Source: Pseudomonas sp. 7P_10.2_Bac1
GTDB lineage: Bacteria; Pseudomonadota; Gammaproteobacteria; Pseudomonadales; Pseudomonadaceae
Assembly: GCF_025465935.1 (NCBI RefSeq)
Contig: NZ_JANLNV010000024.1
Span: forward strand, 1-58,916
Direction: 5' to 3'
Length of the DNA: 58,916 nt
Within the stretch, counting starts at the first letter, position 1. Every line of letters begins with the position of its first letter. Made by a program: the position numbers and the translations under genes. A model generated the notes under the pieces. The model saw only the letters and a list, made by a program, of their open reading frames with translations, was not told where the DNA came from and made no database searches. Positions 27,004-36,483 of this stretch are shown piece by piece.

Positions 27004-27624
27004 TTACTTGGAGTAGAGCTCGACAATCAGGCTTTCGTTGATGTCGGCGGACAGATCACTGCGAGCTGGAACGTTCTTGAAAACGCCCGACTTCTTCTCA
27101 GTGTCTACTTCTACCCATTCTACGCGGCCACGTTGGGCACACAGATCGAGAGCTTGGACAATGCGAAGCTGGTTCTTTGCTTTCTCGCGGATAGCGACCA
27201 CGTCACCAGCACGAACCTGGTAGGACGGAACGTTAACGGTTTGACCGTTTACGCTGATCGACTTGTGCGATACCAACTGACGAGATTCGGCACGAGTAGA
27301 GCCGAAACCCATACGGTATACGACGTTATCCAGGCGGCATTCGAGCAGTTGCAGCAGGTTTTCGCCAGTTGCACCTTTTTTGCCAGCAGCTTGTTTGTAG
27401 TAGCCGCTGAACTGACGCTCGAGAACACCGTAGATACGACGAACCTTCTGCTTTTCACGCAGTTGGGTGCCGTAGTCGGATTGGCGACCGCGGCGCTGGC
27501 CGTGGATGCCTGGAGCAGCTTCAATATTGCACTTCGATTCGATAGCGCGCACACCACTCTTCAGGAAGAGATCTGTGCCTTCACGACGTGCCAGTTTGCA
27601 TTTTGGACCAATGTAACGAGCCAT
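27004..27624 (-). CDS. rpsD: 30S ribosomal protein S4
   Basis: Primary 16S-binding protein (206 residues) that starts assembly of the 30S body and, in enterobacteria, represses the alpha operon. It begins [20 protein letters not shown], contains [19 protein letters not shown], and has an S4 RNA-binding domain at about 95-160 ([31 protein letters not shown]). The zinc-type cysteine set of some S4 proteins is absent. Whether it autoregulates here is unknown, but the rpsM leader upstream has its own promoter and would be the place for such a target. Confidence 0.98.
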   Translation of the reverse strand: MARYIGPKCKLARREGTDLFLKSGVRAIESKCNIEAAPGIHGQRRGRQSDYGTQLREKQKVRRIYGVLERQFSGYYKQAAGKKGATGENLLQLLECRLDNVVYRMGFGSTRAESRQLVSHKSISVNGQTVNVPSYQVRAGDVVAIREKAKNQLRIVQALDLCAQRGRVEWVEVDTEKKSGVFKNVPARSDLSADINESLIVELYSK

Positions 27625-27642
27625 TCTTTACAGTCTCCTGGA

Positions 27643-28032
27643 TTACACGCGGCGCTTCTTCGGCGGACGGCACCCGTTGTGCGGGATTGGCGTCACGTCG
27701 GTGATGCTGGCGATCTTATAGCCACAGCCGTTCAAAGCACGGACAGCGGACTCACGACCTGGACCTGGACCTTTAACGTTAACGTCAAGGTTTTTCAGGC
27801 CATATTCCAGCGCAGCTTGACCAGCACGCTCAGCAGCTACTTGAGCAGCGAACGGGGTGGACTTGCGAGAACCGCGGAAACCCGAACCACCGGAGGTAGC
27901 CCAAGAAAGAGCGTTACCCTGACGGTCGGTGATGGTCACGATAGTGTTGTTGAAAGACGCGTGGATGTGGGCGATGCCATCAACCACTGTCTTTTTTACT
28001 TTTTTACGAGGACGAGCAGCAGGTTTTGCCAT
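27643..28032 (-). CDS. rpsK: 30S ribosomal protein S11
   Basis: Platform protein of the 30S subunit near the E-site mRNA path, 129 residues. A basic start ([19 protein letters not shown]) leads to the conserved core [21 protein letters not shown] and [20 protein letters not shown]; the C-terminus is the usual basic [17 protein letters not shown]. It is the second gene of the alpha operon, between rpsM and rpsD with short gaps of 30 and 18 bases. Confidence 0.98.
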   Translation of the reverse strand: MAKPAARPRKKVKKTVVDGIAHIHASFNNTIVTITDRQGNALSWATSGGSGFRGSRKSTPFAAQVAAERAGQAALEYGLKNLDVNVKGPGPGRESAVRALNGCGYKIASITDVTPIPHNGCRPPKKRRV

Positions 28033-28062
28033 GACTAAATTCCTGTCGATTCGCTGGTGCGA

Positions 28063-28419
28063 TTACTTGCGGATCGGCTTACGCGGACCTTTGCGAGTAC
28101 GCGCGTTGGTCTTGGTACGCTGACCGCGCACTGGAAGACCACGACGATGGCGCAGACCGCGGTAGCAGCCCAGGTCCATCAAGCGTTTGATTTTCATGTT
28201 GACTTCACGACGCAGGTCACCTTCAGTGGTGAACTTTGCCACTTCGCCACGCAGCAACTCAATCTGCTCGTCGCTCAGATCCTTGATCTTAGCGGCTGGG
28301 TTTACACCAGCATCCACACAGATCTTCTGTGCAGTAGTGCGACCAACACCATAGATGTAGGTCAGCGAGATAACAGTGTGCTTGTTATCTGGAATGTTAA
28401 CGCCTGCAATACGGGCCAT
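28063..28419 (-). CDS. rpsM: 30S ribosomal protein S13
   Basis: Head protein of the 30S subunit that contacts the P-site tRNA and bridges to the 50S. It has 118 residues. [27 protein letters not shown] is the helix-turn start, and the RNA-binding tail runs [36 protein letters not shown] lies before the ATG. It is first in the alpha operon. A strong promoter at 28479-28507 gives a leader of about 50 bases. Confidence 0.98.
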   Translation of the reverse strand: MARIAGVNIPDNKHTVISLTYIYGVGRTTAQKICVDAGVNPAAKIKDLSDEQIELLRGEVAKFTTEGDLRREVNMKIKRLMDLGCYRGLRHRRGLPVRGQRTKTNARTRKGPRKPIRK

Positions 28420-28478
28420 TCAGTGGGACTCCAATTGACAGCTACCTACGCCCCGGAAGCCAAGAAATAGGGCGCGAG

Positions 28479-28507
28479 ATAATATCGCTGTAATAACAAA
28501 TAATCAA
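28479..28507 (-). promoter_or_regulatory. Alpha operon promoter (rpsM)
   Basis: On the minus strand, TTGATT and TATTAT are spaced by exactly 17 bases, about 60 bases before rpsM. The -35 element directly abuts the right side of the hairpin at 28508-28531, so the T-rich tail of that hairpin is also the promoter. This gives the alpha operon its own start apart from the spc operon. Confidence 0.75.
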
Positions 28508-28531
28508 CCCAGCAGCGCACTAGCTGCTGGG
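28508..28531 (-). terminator. Hairpin at the end of the spc operon
   Basis: A perfect 9-bp stem CCCAGCAGC / GCTGCTGGG with a 6-base loop lies 18 bases after rpmJ. On the minus strand it is followed by TTGATTATTTG, a weak U-tract, so termination may be partial. It touches the alpha operon promoter. Confidence 0.7.
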
Positions 28532-28548
28532 CTTCAAACAGATCACAC

Positions 28549-28665
28549 TCAGCCTTGGCGCTGTTTGTGACGTGGTTCCGCGCTGCAAATTACCCGAACA
28601 ACACCTTCGCGGCGAATAATCTTGCAGTTACGGCACAGCTTTTTCACCGATGCACGAACTTTCAT
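28549..28665 (-). CDS. rpmJ: 50S ribosomal protein L36
   Basis: A 38-residue zinc-ribbon protein of the large subunit, read directly from the sequence. It begins [20 protein letters not shown] and ends PRHKQRQG, with the zinc ligands Cys11, Cys14, Cys27 and His32 all present (the zinc-binding or C+ form). It lies between secY and the alpha operon promoter, the usual last gene of the spc operon. As a zinc-binding form, it is the type for which bacteria often keep a zinc-free Zur-controlled copy elsewhere. Confidence 0.97.
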
Positions 28666-28693
28666 CACCAACTCCTCTAACCTTATGGGAACT

Positions 28694-30022
28694 TCAGCGC
28701 AGCATTCCGCTGCCGTAGCCCTTCAGGTTGGCTTTCTTCATCAGGGATTCGTACTGGTGCGAAACGAGGTGCGATTGTACTTGCGACATAAAGTCCATAA
28801 CAACCACGACCACGATCAGCAACGAGGTCCCGCCAAGGTAGAACGGAACGTTTGCCGCAACCACCAAGAACTGGGGCAACAGACATACGGCCGTCATATA
28901 GAGAGCACCGAACAGAGTCAAACGAGTCAAAACGCCATCAATATAGCGTGCAGACTGCTCACCTGGACGGATACCCGGAATAAAGGCACCGGACTTCTTC
29001 AGGTTTTCCGCTACGTCTTTCGGATTGAACATCAACGCCGTATAGAAGAAGCAGAAGAAAATAATCCCTGCACTAAACAGCAGAATATTCAACGGCTGAC
29101 CAGGAGCGATCGACTGCGAGATGTCCTGCAACCAGCCCATACCTTCAGACTGACCGAACCAGGCACCCAGCGAAGCCGGGAACAGCAAAATGCTGCTCGC
29201 AAAAATAGCCGGAATAACGCCGGCCATATTCACTTTCAACGGTAAGTGGCTAGTCTGCGCAGCAAACACCTTGCGGCCCTGCTGACGCTTTGCGTAGTGA
29301 ACAGCAATACGACGCTGACCACGCTCAATGAACACCACGAAACCGATAATCGCTACTGCCAGCAAACCGATAGCAACCAGGGCGAAAATATTGATATCGC
29401 CCTGACGCGCAGACTCAAACGACTGCCCAATTGCTCTCGGAAGACCGGCGACGATACCCGAAAAAATCAACATCGAGATACCGTTGCCAACACCACGCTC
29501 AGTAATCTGCTCACCCAGCCACATCATGAACATTGCACCCGCCACAAAAGTGGTTACTGCAACGAAATGGAAGCCTAGATCACCAGTGAACGCTACGCCC
29601 TGCCCTGCCAGACCAATGGACATGCCAATGGCCTGGACGAGAGCGAGAGCGACAGTGAGGTAGCGGGTGTACTGGCTAATCTTGCGACGACCAGCTTCAC
29701 CTTCCTTCTTCAACTGCTCCAGCTGCGGGCTAACAGCGGACATAAGCTGCATGATGATCGATGCCGAAATGTACGGCATGATCCCCAGCGCAAAAATACT
29801 CATCCGCTCCAGCGCACCGCCGGAAAACATGTTGAACAAGCTAAGAATGGTCCCCTCATTCTGTCGAAACAGGTCCGCCAGCCGGTCAGGGTTAATGCCT
29901 GGAACTGGAATGTGTGCGCCTATTCGGTAGACGATAATCGCCAGGAATAGAAAACGCAGACGAGCCCAGAGCTCGGACAACCCGCCTTTGCTGAGCGCTG
30001 AGAGAGCACCTTGCTTAGCCAT
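28694..30022 (-). CDS. secY: Preprotein translocase subunit SecY
   Basis: Pore-forming subunit of the Sec translocon in the inner membrane, 442 residues with ten predicted transmembrane segments. The plug/pore region shows [15 protein letters not shown], and cytoplasmic loops carry the ribosome/SecA contact motifs ([43 protein letters not shown]). Its partner SecE is encoded at 55438-55806. It begins one base after rplO ends, so translation is probably coupled. Position in the spc operon is standard. Confidence 0.98.
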
Positions 30023-30460
30023 TTATTCCTCGAACTTGCCGCCAGCTGCTTCGATAGCCGAACGCGCACCTTTGGTGGCGCCGATTCCCTTGCCGATTGT
30101 GACAGCGCGAGTAACTTCGCCGGACAGCATGATTTTCACACGCTGAACGTTGACGTTAATCACGTTGGCATCTTTCAGGGTCTGCACAGTAACGATATCG
30201 CCTTCCACTTTAGCCAGCTCGGACAGACGCACTTCTGCGCGATCCATAGCTTTCAGGGAAACGAAACCGAACTTAGGCAGACGACGATGCAGCGGCTGTT
30301 GACCGCCTTCAAAGCCTGGAGCAATTGTGCCACCGGAGCGGGAAGTTTGACCTTTGTGACCACGGCCACCAGTCTTACCCAAACCACTACCGATACCACG
30401 GCCCGGACGATGCTTTTCGCGACGGGAACCCGGCGCTGGACTCAGATCATTGAGTTTCAT
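30023..30460 (-). CDS. rplO: 50S ribosomal protein L15
   Basis: Late-assembly large-subunit protein of 145 residues. The glycine-rich, basic N-terminal extension ([27 protein letters not shown]) threads into 23S rRNA, and the globular C-terminal part ends [16 protein letters not shown]. It lies three bases after rpmD and directly before secY in the spc operon. Confidence 0.98.
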   Translation of the reverse strand: MKLNDLSPAPGSRREKHRPGRGIGSGLGKTGGRGHKGQTSRSGGTIAPGFEGGQQPLHRRLPKFGFVSLKAMDRAEVRLSELAKVEGDIVTVQTLKDANVINVNVQRVKIMLSGEVTRAVTIGKGIGATKGARSAIEAAGGKFEE

Positions 30461-30463
30461 CGA

Positions 30464-30640
30464 TTAACCCTCGACACGCAGCATGTAGTAAGCCTTGTTG
30501 ATCATCCCGCGATTCTCGGGAGTATCCTGGACTTCTACAGTGTGACCGATGCGACGCAGACCCAAACCCTTAACGCACAGTTTGTGGTTAGGGATGCGGC
30601 CGGTCATGCTTTTGATCAGCGTAACTTTTACGGTAGCCAT
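30464..30640 (-). CDS. rpmD: 50S ribosomal protein L30
   Basis: A 58-residue protein read directly from the sequence: [19 protein letters not shown]..., with the core [16 protein letters not shown] and the end [12 protein letters not shown]. This is the short bacterial L30 fold (two helices on a three-stranded sheet). It sits between rpsE (two-base gap) and rplO in the spc operon. Confidence 0.97.
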
Positions 30641-30642
30641 GA

Positions 30643-31143
30643 TCAGAAGATCTCCTTGACGCTTTTGCCACGCTTAGCAGCGATGGACTCAGGAGATTGC
30701 ATAGCTTTCAAACCTTTGAAAGTGGCGTGAACCACGTTTACCGGGTTAGTCGAGCCGTAGCACTTAGCCAGAACGTTCTGAACGCCAGCAACTTCGAGGA
30801 CAGCACGCATTGCGCCGCCAGCGATGATACCGGTACCTTCAGATGCAGGCTGCATGTACACCTTCGAAGCGCCGTGAGCGGACTTCATTGCGTATTGCAG
30901 AGTAGTGCCGTCCAGGTCAACTTGAATCATGTTGCGGCGAGCAGCTTCCATTGCCTTCTGGATCGCAGCAGGCACTTCACGTGACTTGCCACGGCCGAAG
31001 CCAACACGCCCTTTACCATCACCAACCACGGTCAACGCGGTGAAAGTGAAGATACGGCCGCCTTTAACGGTTTTGGCTACGCGGTTAACTTGAACCAGCT
31101 TCTCAATGTAGCCTTCGTCGCGCTTTTGGTCGTTATTTGACAT
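30643..31143 (-). CDS. rpsE: 30S ribosomal protein S5
   Basis: Body protein of the 30S subunit (166 residues) involved in decoding accuracy and mRNA entry. The N-terminal double-stranded-RNA-binding-like domain has [20 protein letters not shown] and [19 protein letters not shown]; the C-terminal domain has [20 protein letters not shown] and [13 protein letters not shown]. The N-terminal loop where spectinomycin-resistance changes occur looks ordinary. It lies between rplR and rpmD in the spc operon, with tiny gaps. Confidence 0.98.
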
Positions 31144-31146
31144 AAC

Positions 31147-31497
31147 TTAGAACTCCAGCCCAGCTTCACGAGCAGCCTCAGCCAGCGCTTTAACGCGGCC
31201 GTGGTACTTGAAGCCAGAGCGGTCGAAAGCCACCTGCGAGACGCCAGCGGCTTTAGCACGCGTAGCGACCAGCTGGCCAACCTTTGTGGCCGCGTCGATG
31301 TTGCCAGTGGCAGCATCACGCAGTTCTTTGTCCAAAGTCGAGGCGCTTGCCAGGACTTTGCTGCCGTCGGCCGAGATGACCTGGGCATAGATGTGCTGCG
31401 AAGAGCGGAACACGCAGAGACGCACGACTTCGAGTTCGTGCATTTTCAGACGTGCTTTGCGAGCGCGACGCAGTCGAGTAACTTTTTTGTCGGTCAT
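31147..31497 (-). CDS. rplR: 50S ribosomal protein L18
   Basis: 5S rRNA-binding protein of the central protuberance, 116 residues. The basic N-terminus [20 protein letters not shown] is followed by [15 protein letters not shown] and the conserved C-terminus [28 protein letters not shown]. It is in the spc operon between rplF (10-base gap) and rpsE (three-base gap). Its 5S-binding partner L5 (rplE) is also in the window. Confidence 0.98.
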   Translation of the reverse strand: MTDKKVTRLRRARKARLKMHELEVVRLCVFRSSQHIYAQVISADGSKVLASASTLDKELRDAATGNIDAATKVGQLVATRAKAAGVSQVAFDRSGFKYHGRVKALAEAAREAGLEF

Positions 31498-31507
31498 TTG
31501 CTAGGCC

Positions 31508-32041
31508 CTACTTCTTCTTGGCTTCTTTACGGCGGACGACTTCGTCCGCGTAACGCACACCTTTACCTTTGTAAGGCTCTGGTGGACGGAAGTCGCGGAT
31601 CTCAGCGGCCACTTGACCTACCAGCTGCTTGTCGATGCCCTTGATCAGGATATCGGTCTGGCTAGGGGTCTCAGCGGTGATGCCTTCCGGCAGTTCGTAA
31701 TCCACTGGGTGCGAGAAGCCAAGAGCCAGGTTCAGCACTGTGCCTTTTGCTTGCGCTTTGTAACCAACACCGACCAGCTGGAGCTTACGCTCGAAGCCTT
31801 GGCTTACGCCTTGGACCATGTTGTTTACCAACGCACGAGTGGTACCAGCCATTGCGCGAGTTTGTTGATCGCCATTGCGAGCAGCGAAACGCAGCTCACC
31901 AGCTTCTTCAACGATTTCAACCGACGAATGGATGTTCAGTTCTAGAGTACCCTTGGCACCCTTCACCGAAAGCTGTTGGCCGGAGAATTTTACTTCAACA
32001 CCAGCTGGCAGCTTAACGGGGTTCTTAGCGACGCGTGACAT
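31508..32041 (-). CDS. rplF: 50S ribosomal protein L6
   Basis: Large-subunit protein near the factor-binding site, 177 residues, made of two repeated alpha/beta domains. It starts [17 protein letters not shown] and ends with [25 protein letters not shown], the 23S-binding tail. The frame is open 22 codons upstream into rpsH, but ATG at 32041 gives the universal MSRVAK start. It lies 13 bases after rpsH in the spc operon. Confidence 0.98.
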   Translation of the reverse strand: MSRVAKNPVKLPAGVEVKFSGQQLSVKGAKGTLELNIHSSVEIVEEAGELRFAARNGDQQTRAMAGTTRALVNNMVQGVSQGFERKLQLVGVGYKAQAKGTVLNLALGFSHPVDYELPEGITAETPSQTDILIKGIDKQLVGQVAAEIRDFRPPEPYKGKGVRYADEVVRRKEAKKK

Positions 32042-32054
32042 GCTTATCCCCCCC

Positions 32055-32447
32055 TTAGAACACTGTGCAAAGAACTTCGCCGCCGACACCGGCAGCGCGC
32101 GCAGCACGATCCGTCATCACACCTTTGTTGGTGGAGACGATGGACACACCGAGGCCGCCGCGAACTTTTGGCAGTTCATCGGAGGACTTGTACTGGCGCA
32201 GACCTGGACGGCTAACGCGCTTCACTTCTTCGATAACCGGACGGCCTTCGAAGTACTTCAGCTCGATAGACAGCAGTGGCTTGATTTCGCTGCTGATCTG
32301 AAAATCCGCGATGTAACCTTCGTCCTTAAGAACTTTAGCTACAGCCACCTTCAACGTGGAAGACGGCATGCTTACGACAGACTTTTCAGCCATCTGGGCA
32401 TTACGGATTCGAGTTAGCATGTCCGCTAACGGGTCCTGCATACTCAT
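32055..32447 (-). CDS. rpsH: 30S ribosomal protein S8
   Basis: Central-domain assembly protein, 130 residues, and in E. coli the translational repressor of the spc operon. It begins [21 protein letters not shown] and has the conserved [17 protein letters not shown] and [21 protein letters not shown] near the RNA-binding C-terminus. Unlike the tight gaps elsewhere in the operon, 213 bases separate it from rpsN, and these hold a 16-bp hairpin and a good promoter (32547-32575). S8 and the genes after it may therefore be expressed partly on their own. Confidence 0.98.
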   Translation of the reverse strand: MSMQDPLADMLTRIRNAQMAEKSVVSMPSSTLKVAVAKVLKDEGYIADFQISSEIKPLLSIELKYFEGRPVIEEVKRVSRPGLRQYKSSDELPKVRGGLGVSIVSTNKGVMTDRAARAAGVGGEVLCTVF

Positions 32448-32546
32448 GGGCTAGACGCTCCTGATACAAAAAGAATTAGCCTTGCGGCTACAACTGTCAC
32501 CGAGTGGCTCTGCGCTTAAAAAAGCACAGGCTCTGGCGAGCCGGTC

Positions 32547-32575
32547 ATTCTAGACACACGCCAGAAATGAATCAA
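32547..32575 (-). promoter_or_regulatory. Internal spc-operon promoter before rpsH
   Basis: On the minus strand, TTGATT and TAGAAT are spaced by exactly 17 bases, about 100 bases before the rpsH start, followed by a GC-rich stretch (GACCGGC) of the kind seen at growth-controlled promoters. The -35 lies within the right arm of the 16-bp hairpin 32565-32600. The leader downstream carries GGCTC-GCCA-GAGCC (32529-32542) and, after five bases, six T (32518-32523), which could form an attenuator. Confidence 0.65.
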
Positions 32576-32600
32576 GCCCCAATAGGGGCTTGATTCATTT
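32565..32600 (-). terminator. Perfect 16-bp hairpin between rpsN and rpsH
   Basis: AAATGAATCAAGCCCC and its exact complement flank the 4-base loop AATA. This is the strongest hairpin in the ribosomal region and lies inside the spc operon, about 60 bases after rpsN. The tail on the minus strand (CTGGCG) is not U-rich, though the arm itself ends in TTCATTT. It may be a partial terminator, an RNase III site or an mRNA-stability element. Confidence 0.6.
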
Positions 32601-32660
32601 CCAAGGTTACCGGCTGTCAGGATCCTATGACCCCGACAGCGATAACTTTGTCTAGACGCC

Positions 32661-32966
32661 TTACCAGCTAGCTTTAACCAGACCTGGTACGTCACCGCGC
32701 ATAGCAGCTTCACGCAATTTGTTACGGCCCAGGCCGAACTTGCGGTAAACACCATGCGGACGACCAGTCAGGCGGCAGCGGTTACGCATGCGCGAAGCGC
32801 TTGCGTCACGTGGCTGCTTCTGCAGAGCGATTTGAGCTTCCCAACGTGCTTCTGGACTTGCGTTCAGATCAACGATGATAGCTTTCAGCTCAGCACGCTT
32901 CTTGGCGAACTTGGCAACCGTGCGCTGACGTTTCAGCTCGCGGTTTTTCATGCTCATCTTGGCCAT
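32661..32966 (-). CDS. rpsN: 30S ribosomal protein S14 (zinc-free form)
   Basis: Head protein of the 30S subunit, 101 residues, of the long C-minus type: the region that in zinc forms holds four cysteines reads [22 protein letters not shown] with only one. It begins [23 protein letters not shown]; the frame is open 22 codons upstream, but this start is universal and ATG at 32966 is used. It follows rplE by 13 bases and is the last gene before the 213-base gap carrying a hairpin and promoter. Confidence 0.98.
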   Translation of the reverse strand: MAKMSMKNRELKRQRTVAKFAKKRAELKAIIVDLNASPEARWEAQIALQKQPRDASASRMRNRCRLTGRPHGVYRKFGLGRNKLREAAMRGDVPGLVKASW

Positions 32967-32979
32967 GGTCCTACTCCAA

Positions 32980-33519
32980 TCAGTTGCGGAACGGGAATTT
33001 GAAAGCACGCAGCAATGCGCGACCTTCATCATCCGTCCGAGCAGTAGTGGTCAGGGTGATGTCCAGACCGCGAAGAGCATCGATTTTGTCGTAGTCAATT
33101 TCCGGGAAAATGATCTGCTCTTTAACGCCCATGCTGTAGTTGCCACGACCATCGAAGGACTTGGCATTCAGGCCGCGGAAGTCGCGAACCCGAGGCAGGG
33201 AGATCGACAGCAGACGATCCAGGAATTCGTACATACGCTCACGGCGCAGAGTTACTTTGACGCCGATCGGCCAGCCTTCGCGAACTTTAAAGCCTGCGAT
33301 GGATTTGCGAGCGTAGGTCACAACAACTTTTTGACCTGTGATTTTTTCCAAATCAGCTACTGCGTGCTCGATGACTTTTTTGTCGCCGATCGCTTCGCCC
33401 AGACCCATGTTCAGGGTGATTTTGGTAACGCGCGGAACTTCCATCACGTTCGAAAGCTTAAGTTCTTCCTTAAGTTTCGGAGCGATTTCCTTCCGGTAAA
33501 TCTCTTTTAGTCGTGCCAT
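32980..33519 (-). CDS. rplE: 50S ribosomal protein L5
   Basis: 5S rRNA-binding protein of the central protuberance, contacting P-site tRNA; 179 residues. It begins [20 protein letters not shown] and has [18 protein letters not shown] and the loop [21 protein letters not shown]. The C-terminal half contains [20 protein letters not shown] and ends FKFPFRN. In E. coli the S8 repressor binds around the rplE start; I could not confirm an S8-like helix here. It lies in the spc operon between rplX and rpsN. Confidence 0.98.
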   Translation of the reverse strand: MARLKEIYRKEIAPKLKEELKLSNVMEVPRVTKITLNMGLGEAIGDKKVIEHAVADLEKITGQKVVVTYARKSIAGFKVREGWPIGVKVTLRRERMYEFLDRLLSISLPRVRDFRGLNAKSFDGRGNYSMGVKEQIIFPEIDYDKIDALRGLDITLTTTARTDDEGRALLRAFKFPFRN

Positions 33520-33541
33520 GGTCTCATCTACCTAGCAGTGT

Positions 33542-33856
33542 TCAAGCATCAACCGCTTTTTGGGTCGACTTGAAGACACGAATTTTCTTGCCGTCTTCTA
33601 CTTTGAAACCAACGCGGTCAGCCTTGTTGGTTTCGCCGTTGAAAATGGCGACGTTAGAAGCATCCAGTGGAGCTTCCTTTTCGACGATACCGCCTTGCAC
33701 GCCCGACATCGGGTTAGGCTTGGTATGACGCTTGACCAGGTTCAGGCCACCGACAACCAGACGGTTGTCAGCCAGAACCTTAAGCACCTTACCGCGCTTA
33801 CCTTTGTCTTTGCCGGCGATCACGATGATCTCGTCGTCACGACGAATCTTTTGCAT
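33542..33856 (-). CDS. rplX: 50S ribosomal protein L24
   Basis: Assembly-initiating protein that binds the 5' part of 23S rRNA, 104 residues. The KOW motif is visible in the N-terminal half ([22 protein letters not shown]), followed by [15 protein letters not shown] and a basic C-terminal region ([14 protein letters not shown]). It lies in the spc operon between rplN (11-base gap) and rplE (22-base gap). Confidence 0.98.
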   Translation of the reverse strand: MQKIRRDDEIIVIAGKDKGKRGKVLKVLADNRLVVGGLNLVKRHTKPNPMSGVQGGIVEKEAPLDASNVAIFNGETNKADRVGFKVEDGKKIRVFKSTQKAVDA

Positions 33857-33867
33857 GTCGGATCTCC

Positions 33868-34236
33868 TTACAGCACTTCTGGGGCGAGCGAGACGATCTT
33901 CATGAACTTCTCAGTACGAAGTTCACGGGTCACTGGCCCAAAGATACGGGTGCCGATAGGCTCTTGCTTGGTGTTCAGAAGAACAGCAGCGTTGCCATCA
34001 AAGCGGATAATGGAGCCATCTGCACGGCGAACACCGTGACGAGTGCGGACTACAACAGCAGTCATCACTTGGCCTTTTTTCACTTTACCGCGAGGAATTG
34101 CTTCCTTGACAGTAACTTTGATGATGTCACCGATACCAGCGTAACGACGATGGGAGCCACCCAGCACCTTGATGCACATAACACGGCGTGCGCCGCTGTT
34201 ATCGGCCACATCGAGCATGGATTGAGTCTGAATCAT
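33868..34236 (-). CDS. rplN: 50S ribosomal protein L14
   Basis: Five-stranded barrel protein at the subunit interface, 122 residues, and the docking site of the silencing factor RsfS. It begins [20 protein letters not shown] and contains [21 protein letters not shown], and it ends [12 protein letters not shown]. It opens the spc gene set, 23 bases after rpsQ, without a visible terminator between. The S10 and spc gene sets may thus be read in one transcript here. Confidence 0.98.
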   Translation of the reverse strand: MIQTQSMLDVADNSGARRVMCIKVLGGSHRRYAGIGDIIKVTVKEAIPRGKVKKGQVMTAVVVRTRHGVRRADGSIIRFDGNAAVLLNTKQEPIGTRIFGPVTRELRTEKFMKIVSLAPEVL

Positions 34237-34259
34237 ATAATTTCTCCGACCCCTAGTCC

Positions 34260-34526
34260 TTAGACTTCCACAGCGCGTTCGAGAACATCAACCAGAGCCC
34301 AAGACTTAGTCTTGGCCAGCGGACGAGTTTCACGAATAGTGACTTTGTCGCCGATGTGGCACTGATTGGTTTCGTCGTGCGCGTGCAGCTTAGTCGAACG
34401 CTTAACGTATTTACCGTAGATCGGGTGCTTAACGCGACGTTCGATCAGAACGGTGATGGTCTTGTCCATCTTGTCGCTGACAACACGGCCAGTCAGCGTA
34501 CGGACAGTTTTTTCGGCTTCAGCCAT
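34260..34526 (-). CDS. rpsQ: 30S ribosomal protein S17
   Basis: Primary 16S-binding protein with an OB fold, 88 residues. [26 protein letters not shown] is the characteristic opening, followed by [25 protein letters not shown]. It is the last gene of the S10 set, two bases after rpmC. Confidence 0.98.
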   Translation of the reverse strand: MAEAEKTVRTLTGRVVSDKMDKTITVLIERRVKHPIYGKYVKRSTKLHAHDETNQCHIGDKVTIRETRPLAKTKSWALVDVLERAVEV

Positions 34527-34528
34527 GA

Positions 34529-34720
34529 TTACTTACCTGCCTGCTGTTTGAGCACAGTCTTCACGCGAGCGATGTCACGCTTAACTTGCGAGAGCAGATG
34601 CGACTGCCCCAACTGGCCAGTTGCTTTCTGCATGCGCAGATTGAACTGGTCGCGCAGCAAGCCGAGCAGTTGCTCGTTCAGCTGCTGTGCGGATTTTTCA
34701 CGAAGTTCATTCGCTTTCAT
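34529..34720 (-). CDS. rpmC: 50S ribosomal protein L29
   Basis: A 63-residue two-helix hairpin protein near the tunnel exit, where signal recognition particle and trigger factor dock. It starts [18 protein letters not shown] and ends [21 protein letters not shown] one codon upstream is open, but ATG at 34720 gives the family start and overlaps the rplP stop by one base (TGATG), which suggests coupled translation. Confidence 0.97.
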   Translation of the reverse strand: MKANELREKSAQQLNEQLLGLLRDQFNLRMQKATGQLGQSHLLSQVKRDIARVKTVLKQQAGK

Positions 34721-35133
34721 CACATCACCGTCCGTTTAACAAAGGAGGTGGCGAGCGGCAGCTTTGCAGCAGCCAGGGCGAAAGCCTCACGCGCCAGCTC
34801 TTCAGAAACACCCTCGATTTCATACAGGACTTTGCCTGGCTGAATCTGGGCTACCCAGTACTCGACGTTACCCTTACCTTTACCCATCCGAACTTCGAGT
34901 GGCTTTTTGGAAATAGGCTTGTCCGGGAATACACGGATCCAGATCTTGCCGCCACGTTTAACGTGACGGGTCAGAGCACGACGCGCTGATTCGATCTGAC
35001 GAGCGGTGAGGCGACCACGAGCAACAGACTTCAGCGCATACTCGCCGAAGCTGACTTTGCTACCGCGCAATGCCAAGCCACGGTTGTGGCCAGTCATTTG
35101 CTTGCGGAACTTCGTACGCTTAGGTTGTAACAT
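34720..35133 (-). CDS. rplP: 50S ribosomal protein L16
   Basis: Protein near the A-site tRNA and peptidyl transferase centre, 137 residues. It begins [20 protein letters not shown] and includes [24 protein letters not shown] and the conserved [14 protein letters not shown], which holds the Arg target of the oxygenase RoxA in some bacteria. It lies 12 bases after rpsC and overlaps rpmC by one base in the S10 operon. Confidence 0.98.
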   Translation of the reverse strand: MLQPKRTKFRKQMTGHNRGLALRGSKVSFGEYALKSVARGRLTARQIESARRALTRHVKRGGKIWIRVFPDKPISKKPLEVRMGKGKGNVEYWVAQIQPGKVLYEIEGVSEELAREAFALAAAKLPLATSFVKRTVM

Positions 35134-35145
35134 TTGGCGTACCCC

Positions 35146-35832
35146 TTACTTAGCAGCTTTTTTACGAGGCGCTGGTGCTTGTGGCTTCAGCTCTTCTTGG
35201 CGACCACCAATTACTTCGCCTTTGAAGATCCAAACCTTTACACCGATCACACCGTAAGTGGTGTGAGCTTCGTAGTTGGCATAGTCGATGTCGGCACGCA
35301 GGGTGTGCAGTGGCACACGACCTTCGCGATACCATTCAGTACGTGCAATTTCAGCACCGCCGAGACGACCGCTCACTTGGATTTTGATGCCTTTGGCACC
35401 AATGCGCATAGCGTTCTGTACAGCGCGCTTCATCGCGCGACGGAACATTACACGACGCTCCAGCTGCTGAGCTACGCTCTGCGCAACCAGCATACCGTCG
35501 AGTTCCGGCTTGCGGATCTCTTCGATATTGATGTGCACAGGCACACCCATTTGCTTGGTCAGGTCCTGACGCAGCTTCTCAACATCTTCACCTTTCTTCC
35601 CGATAACGATACCTGGACGAGCGGTGTGGATGGTGATGCGTGCAGTTTGGGCCGGACGATGGATATCGATACGGCTTACGGACGCGCTTTTTAGTTTGTC
35701 TTGGAGGTATTCACGCACCTTCAGATCAGCGAACAGGTAGTCCGCATAAGTCCGACCGTCTGCGTACCAGACGGAGGTGTGCTCCTTGACGATTCCCAGG
35801 CGAATGCCAATGGGATGTACTTTCTGACCCAT
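35146..35832 (-). CDS. rpsC: 30S ribosomal protein S3
   Basis: Head protein at the mRNA entry tunnel with helicase function, 228 residues. It begins [20 protein letters not shown]. The KH domain lies at about 40-110 ([20 protein letters not shown], with the GxxG loop GKKG), and the C-terminal domain has GCRAMKR-type arginines ([20 protein letters not shown]) and [13 protein letters not shown]. An upstream extension of 28 codons is open, but ATG at 35832 is the universal start. It lies 13 bases after rplV. Confidence 0.98.
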
Positions 35833-35845
35833 CTCTTCGACTCCG

Positions 35846-36178
35846 TTACTTGTCAGCAACCTTGACAGTGATATGGCAAGACCGCTTGACGATGCGATCA
35901 GCGCGGCCTTTAGCACGCGGCATGATGCGCTTCAGCGAACGCCCTTCGTTGACGAAAACGGTGGCGACTTTAAGGTCGTCAACGTCTGCGCCTTCGTTAT
36001 GCTCGGCGTTGGCTACGGCCGACTCCAGCACTTTCTTGATGATCTCGGCGGCTTTCTTGTTGCTGAAAGCCAACAGGTTGAGCGCTTCGCCCACCTTCTT
36101 CCCGCGGATCTGGTCGGCGACCAAGCGGGCTTTCTGGGCGGAGATTCGAGCGCCCGACAACTTAGCGGCTACTTCCAT
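35846..36178 (-). CDS. rplV: 50S ribosomal protein L22
   Basis: Tunnel-lining protein of 110 residues, whose long hairpin loop reaches the constriction of the peptide exit tunnel. It begins [25 protein letters not shown], and the hairpin is [22 protein letters not shown]. The loop shows no deletion or duplication of the kind linked with macrolide resistance. It lies 13 bases after rpsS in the S10 operon. Confidence 0.98.
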
Positions 36179-36191
36179 CGTTCCTTACCCC

Positions 36192-36467
36192 TTAACGCTT
36201 GGCTTTCTTGTCAGCCACGTGCCCACGATAAGTGCGGGTACCGGCAAACTCGCCCAGTTTATGGCCAACCATGTCTTCGTTCACGAGAACTGGAACATGC
36301 AGACGACCGTTATGCACAGCGATGGTCAGACCGACCATTTGTGGCAGGATCATCGAACGACGCGACCAGGTTTTCACCGGCTTGCGATCGTTCTTTTCCG
36401 CCGCCACTTCGATCTTCTTCAGTAGGTGAAGATCAATAAAAGGACCTTTTTTCAGAGAACGTGGCAC
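36192..36467 (-). CDS. rpsS: 30S ribosomal protein S19
   Basis: Head protein of the 30S subunit that contacts 23S bridges and A-site tRNA, 91 residues. It begins [19 protein letters not shown] and includes [22 protein letters not shown] and [16 protein letters not shown]. It lies between rplB (16-base gap) and rplV in the S10 operon. Confidence 0.98.
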   Translation of the reverse strand: MPRSLKKGPFIDLHLLKKIEVAAEKNDRKPVKTWSRRSMILPQMVGLTIAVHNGRLHVPVLVNEDMVGHKLGEFAGTRTYRGHVADKKAKR

Positions 36468-36483
36468 TGTCGTATCCCTCTAT

